This document shows, piece by piece, positions 1 to 12,000 of a stretch of DNA of 64,000 nt. Each line of letters starts with the position of its first letter. The stretch's first letter is position 1. The stretch spans positions 2,204,057 through 2,268,056 of the forward strand of contig JADKHO010000001.1 in the NCBI GenBank assembly GCA_016721765.1, given 5' to 3'. The notes beneath the pieces are model-generated. The model was given only the letters and a program-made list of their open reading frames with translations, was not told where the DNA came from and did no database searches. This DNA comes from Bacteroidota bacterium (GTDB lineage Bacteria > Bacteroidota > Bacteroidia > UBA4408). The translations under genes were made by a program, and so were the position numbers.

Positions 1-3000
1 GTTTTGTGCAATGGAGGCAATACGGGAAGCATAACTATAAATGCAACAGGTGGCACAGCACCACTGCAATACAGCATAAATGGTGGCACAAGTTTTCAAG
101 CAGGAAATGTTTTTGCAGCACTCACTGCCGCAACTTATAATGTGCTTGTGAAGGATGCAAATAATTGTCAAGTAACATCAACAGTTACAATCACAGAACC
201 ACCCCTTTTAACCATCACCTCCACACCACAACAAAATGTTTTATGCAATGGAGGCAATACGGGAAGCATAACTATAAATGCAACAGGTGGCACAGCACCA
301 CTGCAATACAGCATAAATGGAGGAACAAGTTTTCAAGCAGGAAATGTTTTTGCAGCACTCACTGCCGCAACTTATAATGTGCTTGTGAAGGATGCAAATA
401 ATTGTCAAGTAACAACAACAGTTACAATCACAGAACCTCCACTTTTAGCTATCACCTCCACACCACAACAAAATGTTTTGTGCAATGGAGGCAATACCGG
501 AAGCATCACGATTAACGCAACAGGCGGCACATCCCCACTGCAATACAGCATAAATGGAGGAACAAGTTTTCAAGCAGGGAATGTATTTTCAACACTCACT
601 GCAGCTGCATATAACATTGTAGTAAAAGATGCAAATAATTGTCAAGTAACATCAACAGTTACAATCACAGAACCACCACTTTTAACTATCACCTCCACAC
701 CACAACAAAATGTTTTGTGCAATGGAGGCAATACGGGAAGCATAACTATAAATGCAACAGGTGGCACAGCACCACTGCAATACAGCATAAATGGCGGCAC
801 AAGTTTTCAAGCTGGAAATGTTTTTGCAGCACTCACTTCAGCTACGTATAACATTGTAGTAAAAGATGCAAATAATTGTCAAGTAACAACAACAGTTACA
901 ATTACTGAGCCTCTGGTTTTGGCAATTACATCTACACCACAACAAAATGTTTTATGCAATGGAGGCAATTCGGGAAGCATAACAATAAATGCAACAGGTG
1001 GCACTTCACCACTTCAATACAGCATAAATGGAGGCACAAGTTTTCAAGCTGGAAATTTGTTTGCAGCACTTACTGCAGCTACGTATAACATTGTAGTAAA
1101 GGATGCAAATAATTGCCAGGTTACAACAACAGTTACAATTACTGAGCCTCTGGTTTTGGCAATTACATCTACACCACAACAAAATGTTTTATGCAATGGA
1201 GGCAATACCGGAAGCATAACAATAAATACAACAGGTGGCACAGCACCACTGCAGTACAGCATAAATGGTGGCACAAGTTTTCAAGCAGGGAATTTATTTT
1301 CAACACTCACTGCTGCAACTTATAATGTGCTTGTTAAGGATGCAAATAATTGCCAGGTTACATCTACAGTTACAATTACAGAACCACCTCTATTAACCAT
1401 CACCTCCACACCACAACAAAATGTTTTGTGCAATGGAGGCAATACGGGAAGCATAACAATAAATGCAACAGGTGGCACAGCACCACTGCAATACAGCATA
1501 AATGGAGGAACAAGTTTTCAAGCAGGAAATGTTTTTGCAGCACTCACTGCCGCAACTTATAATGTGCTTGTGAAGGATGCAAATAATTGTCAAGTAACAA
1601 CAACAGTTACAATCGCAGAACCACCCCTTTTAACCATCACCTCCACACCACAACAAAATGTTTTATGCAATGGTGGCAATACCGGAAGCATCACGATTAA
1701 CGCAACAGGTGGTGCTGCTCCACTTCAATATAGCATAAATGGCAGCACAAGTTTTCAAGCAGGGAATGTGTTTTCAACACTCACAGCTGCAACTTATAAT
1801 GTAGTTGTTAAGGATGCAAATAATTGTCAAGTAACAACAACAGTTACAATCACAGAACAACCCCTTTTAACCATCACCTCCACACCACAACAAAATGTTT
1901 TATGCAATGGAGGCAATACCGGAAGCATCACGATTAACGCAACAGGCGGCACATCCCCACTGCAATACAGCATAAATGGAGGAACAAGTTTTCAAGCAGG
2001 GAATGTATTTTCAACACTCACTGCAGCTGCAAATAACATTGTAGTAAAAGATGCAAATAATTGTCAAGTAACATCAACAGTTACAATCACAGAACCAACA
2101 CTTTTAACCATCATCACCACACCACAACAAAATGTTTTATGCAATGGAGGCAATACGGGAAGCATAACAATTAATGCAACTGGCGGTACTGCTCCACTGC
2201 AGTACAGTATAAATGGAGGAACAAGTTTTCAAGCAGGGAATTTGTTTGCAACACTTACTGCAGCTACTTATAACATTGTAGTAAAAGATGCAAATAATTG
2301 TCAGGTTACAACAACTGTTACAATTACTGAACCTCTGGTTTTGGCAATTACATCCACACCACAACAAAATGTTTTATGCAATGGAGGCAATACCGGAAGC
2401 ATAACAATAAATGCAATAGGAGGTACAGCACCATTTCAGTACAGTATAAATGGCGGGACAAATTTTCAAGCAGGCAATGTATTTTCAACACTCACTGCAG
2501 CTACTTATAACATTGTAGTAAAAGATGCAAATAATTGTCAAGTAACAACAACAGTTACAATTACAGAACCACCTCTATTAACCATCACCTCCACACCACA
2601 ACAAAATGTTTTATGCAATGGAGGCAATACCGGAAGCATCACGATTAACGCAACAGGTGGTACTGCTCCACTTCAATATAGCATAAATGGCGGCACAAGT
2701 TTTCAAGCAGGAAATGTTTTTGCAGCACTCACTGCCGCAACTTATAATGTGCTTGTGAAGGATGCAAATAATTGTCAAGTAACATTAACAGTTACAATCA
2801 CAGAACCACCACTTTTAACCATCACCTCCACACCACAACAAAATGTTTTATGCAATGGAGGCAATACGGGAAGCATCACGATTAACGCAACAGGCGGCAC
2901 TGCTCCACTTCAATACAGTATTAATGGAGGAACAAATTTTCAAGCAGGAAATGTATTTTCAACACTCACTGCAGCTGCATATAACATTGTAGTAAAAGAT

Positions 3001-6000
3001 GCAAATAATTGTCAAGTAATATCAACAGTTACAATCACAGAACCTCCACTTTTATCCATCACCTCGACACCACAACAAAATGTTTTATGCAATGGAGGCA
3101 ATACTGGAAACATAACTATAAATGCAACAGGTGGCACAGCACCACTGCAATACAGCATAAATGGAGGAACAAGTTTTCAAGCAGGAAATGTTTTTGCAGC
3201 ACTCACTGCCGCAACTTATAATGTGCTTGTGAAGGATGCAAATAATTGTCAAGTAACAACAACAGTTACAATCGCAGAACCACCCCTTTTAACCATCACC
3301 TCCACACCACAACAAAATGTTTTATGCAATGGTGGCAATACCGGAAGCATTACGATTAACGCAACAGGCGGCACATCCCCACTGCAATACAGCATAAATG
3401 GAGGAACAAGTTTTCAAGCAGGGAATGTATTTTCAACACTCACTGCAGCTGCATATAACATTGTAGTAAAAGATGCAAATAATTGTCAAGTAACATCAAC
3501 AGTTACAATCACAGAACCACCACTTTTAACTATCACCTCCTCACCACAACAAAATGTTTTATGCAATGGAGGCAATACCGGAAGCATCACGATTAACGCA
3601 ACAGGTGGTACTGCTCCACTTCAATATAGTATCAATGGAGGAACAAATTTTCAAGCAGGGAATTTGTTTGCAACACTTACGGCAGCTACTTATAATGTGC
3701 TTGTGAAGGATGCAAATAATTGCCAGGTTAGTTCAAGCCTAACTATTACTCAACCATCAGCACTTTCGTTTTCAACTGTTGTACAAAATGCATCTTGTGG
3801 ACAGAGTAATGGATCTATAACAGTAAATGCAACTGGTGGAACCGGAGCCTTGCAATATAGTAATGACGGGGGATTAACTTTTCAAGCAAGTACACTATTT
3901 GGCTCGCTTTCTGCATCAAATTATAGTATTGTAGTGAAGGATGCAAATAATTGCATTTCGAGTACCAATGTTATTGTTGGTAATGCTTCTGCACCAAGTA
4001 TTACAGCTATCCCGCTTGTGAATGCTACTTGCAATGGAGCCAACAATGGAAGTTTACAAATAACAGCTTCGGGTGGTACCGGTGCTTTGCAATATAGTAG
4101 TAATGGAGGTGTAACTTTTACAGCTAGTAATTCATTTACCAATTTAGCGCCCGGATCTTATAATGTTGTGGTGAAAGATGCGAACGGATGTCAAGCACTT
4201 GGCACGGCAATCATCACAGAACCATTGGCTGTGAATTTTGCTACCGTAATTTTAGGAAGCACCTGTAGCAATGCAAACGGAATTATCACAATTAATGCGA
4301 ACGGTGGCACTGGAATTTTGCAATTCAGTAACAATGGTGGCACAAGCTTTCAAGCAAGCAATGTGTTTAATTCACTTGCTGCGACTACTTATGCTGTTGT
4401 TGTAAAAGATGCAAATAATTGTCAAGCTAACGGAACAGCAGTTGTGCCGAATGCTCCTTCGCCCACTTTGACATCAACACCCAAAACAAATAGCACATGT
4501 AATGGCACCAACGATGGAACAATAACGATAAATGCATTGGGAGGCACAGCGCCTTTGCAATACAGCATTAATGGTGGAGCCACGTATCAAGCCATAAATT
4601 TATTTACAGGATTAGCACCGGCACTTTATAACATCACTGTAAAGGATGCAAACAATTGCCAGATAACAACAAGCATCAGCATTACCGAACCTACAGCCAT
4701 CGCGCTAAGCAGCACCACAACATTAGCTAGTTGTGGAAATGCTGACGGAAGTATAACCATTACAGCAAGCGGAGGCACCGGTGTTTTGCAGTATAGCATT
4801 GATGGAGGAGTATCTTTCCAAAGCAGTAATAACTTTTCATTCATCGCAGCAGGTAGCTATAATTTAGTGGTGAAAGATGCAAACAATTGTCAACTTACCG
4901 GAACTGCAAATGTAGGAACGGCTTCAGCGCCAAGCATTGCAGCTATCCCGCTTGTGAATTCTACTTGCAATGGAGCCAACAATGGAAGTTTACAAATAAC
5001 AGCTTCAGGCGGTACAGGAGCTTTACAATATAGTAGTAATGGAGGTGTAACTTTTACGGCTAGTAATTCATTTACCAATTTATCGCCCGGTTCTTATAAT
5101 TTAGTGGTGAAAGATGCGAACGGATGTCAAACGCTGGGCACGGCAATCATCACAGAACCATTGGCTGTGAATTTTACTACAGTAATTTTAGGTAGCACCT
5201 GCAGCAATGCAAACGGAAGTATCACAATTAATGCGAACGGTGGCACAGGAATTTTGCAATTCAGTAACAATGGTGGCACAAGCTTTCAAGCAAGCAATGT
5301 GTTTAATTCACTTGCTGCGACTACTTATGCGGTTGTTGTAAAAGATGCAAATAATTGTCAAGCTAACGGAACAGCAGTTGTGTCGAATGCTCCTTCACCC
5401 ACCTTGACATCAACACCCAAAACAAATAGCACGTGTAATGGCGCCAACAATGGAAGCATTACGATAAATGCATTGGGAGGCACAGCGCCTTTGCAATACA
5501 GCATTAATGGTGGAGCCACGTATCAAGCCATAAATTTATTTACAGGATTAGCACCTGCGCTTTATAACATCACCATGAAGGATGCAAACAATTGCCTGGT
5601 AACATCAAGCATCAGCATTACCGAACCTACAGCCATCACGCTAAACAGCACCACAACATTAGCGAGTTGTGGAAATGCTGATGGAAGTATAACCATTACA
5701 GCAAGCGGAGGCACCGGAATTTTGCAATACAGTATTGATGGAGGAGCATCCTTTCAAAGCAGTAATAATTTTTCATTTATTGCAGCAGGTGCGTACAACT
5801 TGGTCGTGAAGGATGCAAACAATTGTCAACTTACGGGAACTACAAATGTGGGAACGGCTGCTGCACCAAGCATTACAACTATACCGGTTGTGAACGCTAC
5901 TTGCAATGGTGCTAACAATGGAAGTTTACAAATAACAGCTACAGGCGGTACAGGAGCTTTACAATATAGTAGTAATGGAGGTGTAACTTTTACGGCAAGT

Positions 6001-9000
6001 AATTCATTTACCAATTTATCGCCCGGTTCTTATAATTTAGTGGTGAAAGATGCAAACGGATGTCAAACGCTGGGCACGGCAATCATCACAGAACCACTGG
6101 CAGTAAATTTTACCACAGTAATTTTAGGTAGCACCTGCAGCAATTCAAACGGAAGTATCGCAATTAATGCAAGCGGTGGTACAGGAATTTTGCAATTCAG
6201 TAACAATGGTGGCACAAGCTTTCAAGCAAGCAATGTGTTTAATTCACTTGCTGCGACTACTTATGCGGTTGTTTTAAAAGATGCAAATAATTGCCAAGCT
6301 AACGGAACAGCAGTTGTGCCGAATGCTCCTTCACCCACCATGACATCAACACCTAAAACGAATGGCACATGTAATGGCGCCAATAATGGAAGCATTACGA
6401 TAAATGCTTTGGGAGGCACAGCGCCTTTGCAATACAGCATTAATGGTGGAGCAACGTTTCAAGCCATAAATTTATTTACAGGATTAGCACCAGCGCTTTA
6501 TAACATCACCGTGAAGGATGCAAACAATTGCCTGGTAACAACAAGCATCAGCATTACCGAACCTACAGCCATCGCGCTAAGCAGCACCACAACATTAGCG
6601 AGTTGTGGAAATGCTGATGGAAGTATAACCATTACAGCAAGCGGAGGCACCGGAATTTTGCAATACAGTATTGATGGAGGAGCATCCTTTCAAAGCAGTA
6701 ATAATTTTTCATTTATTGCAGCAGGTAGTTATAATTTAGTGGTGAAGGATGCAAACAATTGTCAACTTACCGGCACAGCAAACGTAGGAACGGCCTCTGC
6801 GCCAAGCATTACAGCAAGTCTTGCAACAAATGTGAGTTGCAATGGAGCAGGAAATGGAAGTATCAGCATCACTGCTACCGGAGGTACAGGACTTCTACAA
6901 TACAGTATAACGAATGGAAGTAGTTTTCAAGCGGCCGGTTTATTTAGCAATTTGTTGCCGGCAAATTACAGTGTGTTGGTGAAGGATGCAAGTGGCTGCA
7001 CAGCTGCTACAACAGTATTAATTACCGAGCCGGCATTGCTTACTTTTTCTGCAAGCACATCCAAGGAAACTTGTGGTAATGCGAATGGGAGTATAAACAT
7101 TTCAGCTAGTGGAGGAACAGTGCCCTATCAATATAGTAAAGATAACGGCTTAACATTTCAAAGTGGAAATTTATTTAATTCGCTCACATCCGGCAATTAC
7201 ACTATTGTTGTTAAGGATGCTAATAATTGTATATCGAATGCGCTTGTGAATGTTGCAGTTGCAGCCAGTCCAATTATAACATCAATACTTGGGACGGATC
7301 CATTATGCAATGGTGGAACCAACGGAACAATTTCAATTGCAGTAAGCGGAAGTGGTTTACCCTTCACTTATAGCATCGACAATGGTTTAACTTTTCAAAG
7401 CAGCAATGTTTTTAATTTATTGTCGACAGGAACTTATGCAGTTGTGGTGAGTGATATAAATGGATGCCAAACAAATGGCGCTGTTCAATTAAATCAACCA
7501 ACAGCATTAACAATGTTGTGCAATGCGAGCAGCACTACTTGTGGAAATTCGGATGGCGGAATAGTAATTAATGCCAGTGGTGGGAGCGGTGCATTACTTT
7601 ATAGTGTGGATGGAGGACTTACTTTTCAGAGCGGAAACGTTTTTTCAAACCTTGCACAAGGAATTTATTCAGTTGTTGTGGAGGATATTAATTTATGTCA
7701 GTTAAGTCAGAATGTGAATGTGCCTAATGCTGCTGCTCCAATTATTTCGCAAGTAACTGCAGTGAATAACACTTGCAATGGTGCGGCTACAGGCAGTATT
7801 AATATTGCTGCAAATGGTGGCACAGGAGTTTTGCAATACAGTATCGACGGTGGTTTTACCTTTCAGAGTTCCAATTTATTTTCTTTGCTTTCATCCGGAA
7901 ATTATGCTGTACAAGTTAAGGATGCAAATGGATGTACAGCCTCAAGTTCTGCTATAATTAGTGAGCCGACCGCAATTGTAGCAGGTGCAACAACAGTTGC
8001 GGCAAGTTGCGGAAGTCCGGATGGTAGTGCAACAATTATTGCCAATGGTGGTACAGGTATTTTGCAATACAGCATTAGTTCGGGTTTGACGTATCAAAAT
8101 TCGGCTGTATTTACAGGCCTTTCGGCTGGAAATTATTCCATTTTAATTCAGGATGCGAACGGATGTATCTTACCATTAGTTGCTTCGGTAAGCAATACAA
8201 ATTCTCCGACAATTGTAAATGCGGTAGTTCAAAATTCAAGCTGTAATGGAGCTGCAAATGGGAGTATAACTATTGCTGCAAGCGGCGGAACAGGACTTTT
8301 GCAATACAGCATCAATAATGGAACAAGCTTTAGCGCAGGAGCAACATTTACCAATTTGAATGTAGGTATTTATAGTATTGTAGTAAGAGATGCAAGCGGT
8401 TGTATTGCTACCACCAACGCTACCATTAGTGAGCCTGCTGCGCTTGTTGTAAACAGTTTAAGTGCTCCAAGTTCCTGCGGAAATAGCAATGGGTCAATTA
8501 CAATTAATGCCGTAGGCGGTACAGGAACATTGCTTTATAGCGTGAACAATGGTGTAAGTTTTCAAGCCGCTAATTTATTTTCGGGATTGCCTGGAAGTAA
8601 TTATTTAATAGTAGTGAAGGATGTAAATAATTGTACAGCCACAAATGCAGTAAGCATTTTTGATCAAGCAGCACCAACGTTAGTAGCTACTGCAAAAACC
8701 GATATTACTTGCAGTGGAGCTAACAATGGAACCATTACCATTACGGCAACAGGTGGAACCGGTGCAATTCAATATAGCATCGATGGCGGCTTAACTTATC
8801 AGCTCGCTAATTTGTTTAGCTCCTTAGCTCCAGGCAACTATTCCATAAAAATAAAAGATGCGCTTTCCTGTTTTGCTACGAGTTCGATTGCCATTGTTGA
8901 GCCGGTAGCAATTTTTGTTGGAACAACCGCTTATACCGCAAGCTGTGGAGGAGCCAATGGACAAATTACAGTTCTTGCAGGTGGTGGGACCGGCAGTTTG

Positions 9001-12000
9001 CAATACAGCATTAACAATGGTATCAGCTATCAAGCAGCATCCATTTTTACAAATCAGCCTGCCGGGAATTACCAAATTGTAGTTAAAGATGCAAATAATT
9101 GCACCGCATCAAACACAGCAATTGTGCAAAATGCTGCCGGCCCAAGTGCTGTAGCAGCAAGTGTTACAAATGTTTCATGCTTTGGATTGAATAATGGTGC
9201 TGCACTCCTTTCGGCTATTGGAGGCACCGGTACTTTACAGTATAGCATAAATAATGGTGTAACGTATCAAGCCGGAAATAATTTTACAAACCTCGCACCG
9301 GCGCAGTATACTGTGCTTGTTAAAGATGCAAATGGCTGCATTGCTTCCTCAAATTTTATACTTGCACAGCCGCAGCAACTTTCATTTGCTACCTCAGTAA
9401 TTCCTGCTACTTGCGGACTAAACAATGCATCACTTACCGTGATAAATGCAAGTGGGGGTAGCGGAAATTATCAATATAGTATTACGAATGGTGCATCATT
9501 TCAAGCCGGAAATTTATTTTCAAATTTAGCAGCTACAAATTATACCGTGGTTTTGAAGGATGCAAATAATTGCCAAATAGCTGCTACAGCTGCTATTCTC
9601 AACCAGGCAAGTCCAATAATTACAAGTGCACAATCCACTTCACCTACATGCCATGGAGGAAATGATGGTACAATTGCGATTGCTGTTACAGGTGGAACCG
9701 GTGCTATTCAATACAGTAACAACAACGGCATTAGTTTCCAAGCCGGAAATCTCTTTTCAAACTTAACTGCGGGTAATTATGCAATCGTTGTGCGCGATGC
9801 AAATAATTGTTTAGCAAGTGTCGCACTTTCTATAAGTGATCCACTCGCTCTTAACTTAAATGTTGCTGTTAATTCAGCTTCATGTGGATTAAGTAATGGA
9901 ATACTAACATTAAATGCAGGCGGTGGCACAGGCCTATTGCAATATAGTATCGATAATGGCTTGACGTTTCAGCTCAGTAATCAATTCAACAATCTTGCTG
10001 CAGGTAATTACGATTGCGTGGTGAAAGATGTAAACAATTGTCAGCTAGCGCAAACTGTGACTATTAGTAATTCGCCTCTTTCACCAGTTATTGCAACAGT
10101 GAGCACTACTGCTGCTGCATGTAATGGGAGTGCGGATGGAACTGCAACTATCATTGTAAACGCCGGAGTTGCACCTCATTCATACAGCATTAATAATGGA
10201 AGCAGCTACCAAATGTCAAATGTATTTTCAAATTTAACTGCCGGGAACTACAGCATAATTGTTAAGGATTTGCTTTGCGCAGATACAAGTACTTTTACAA
10301 TTTCAGAGCCGTTGAGTATTTCATTTAATGCCCTCAGTAATGCTAGCACTTGTGGCAATATCAACGGAAGTATAAGTATTTTAAATGTGAGTGGTGGAGC
10401 CGGTAATTATCGGTATAGTAAGGATGGTGGATTAACTTTTCAGCAAAGTCCAGTGTTTAACAATTTGCAAAGCGGCAACTATGTGTTGGCTGTGAAGGAC
10501 ACGAATAATTGTTTAGCTACACAAAATTTTTTACTGCCTAATTTAAATGGTCCGAGCATTGTATCTATTGCACTTGATAGTTCATTGTGTTATGGCGGCA
10601 ATAGTGGAAGCATTAGTATTGTGGCATCTGGTGGCAGTGGTACGTTGGGTTACAGTATAAATAATGGAGCAAATTTTCAAAGTTCAGCTGTGTTCACTAA
10701 TCTTTCATCCGGTATATATTCGGTTATCGTGCGCGATGCAAATGCCTGTCCTGTTGATTCCATTGTTTTTATTGCAGAACCAAGCCCTATTGTATTTACT
10801 GTTACAAATGGTTCAACAACCTGCAGTGCAAATAATGGAACGTTGCAAATTAATGCAAGCGGAGGGAGTGGCACATTACAGTACAGCATTAACAATGGAT
10901 TAACTTATCAATCCACCAACAGTTTTAGCAATCTCGCTTCCGGTAATTATTATGTGGTGGTAAAAGATGCGCATGCTTGCACACATTCTTTTGTTGCACT
11001 GTTATCAGCTATTCCTGCACCTTCTATTGCAACTGTTGTTACAAGTAATGTCACCTGCCATGGCAATAATGATGGAAGTGCAAGTGTGAGTGTTAGCAAT
11101 GGAACGGGTGTGTTAAGTTTTAGTATTGATTCGGGAGCTTCTTTTCAAACTTCAGCTAATTTTAATGCATTGACTGCAGGTAACTATATGGTTATTTTAA
11201 AAGATGTGAATGCTTGCGCGGATACTGCTTATTTTGTTATTCAAGAACCGAGCGCTATTCAATTTAACTACCTGCTCACTGCTACTACCTGTGGAAATAC
11301 GAATGGAGCCATTCAAATTTTAAATGTGAATGGGGGAATGGGCAATTATGCTTATAGTATGGATGGTGGAATTACATTTCAAGCAAATTCATTATTTGCA
11401 AATTTATCGCAAGGCAATTATGCGATTGTGGTTAAGGATAGCAGTAATTGTAGTTTCGCGCAAAGTGTTCTTCTGAACAATCAATCTGCTCCCATTTTTG
11501 CATCCATCGCGCAAAGCAATAGTACTTGTAACGGATTAAATAATGGAAGCATTATTATTCAAGCCTCTGGTGGTGCTGGAGCAATTGGGTATAGTATCGA
11601 TAATGGAACTACTTATCAGTCTGGAGGAAGTTTTATCAATTTAGTGCCGGGTACCTATCACCTTAAATTGCGGGATGCGAACGGATGTACTTCCGATTCG
11701 ATTGTTTTACTTAGCCAACCTACACCACTTGTAATTAACACCACTGTTACGCAAGCAAGTTGTAATCAAAATAATGGAACAGTAGTTATTACCGCGAGTG
11801 GTGGAACCGGAAATTATCAATACAGCAATTCAAATGGAACCCTTTTTCAAACAGGAAATACATTTAGTAATTTGACGGCTTCAAATTATACACTGTTGGT
11901 GAAAGATGCCAATGCATGTGTGGCTCAAACTACGGTTGCCATTACAAATACGGTTCCACCAAGCATTTCAAGTGTGGTAACACAGGATGAAAAATGTTTC

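Noticed and set aside
165..3221. Several 66-76 codon frames inside the adhesin gene on both strands
   Set aside because: They recur with the 237-bp repeat and are out-of-frame shadows of the SprB units.
7..3795. Regular repeats as a CRISPR array
   Set aside because: Units are contiguous, 237 bp long and in frame with a protein; there are no spacers and no cas genes.
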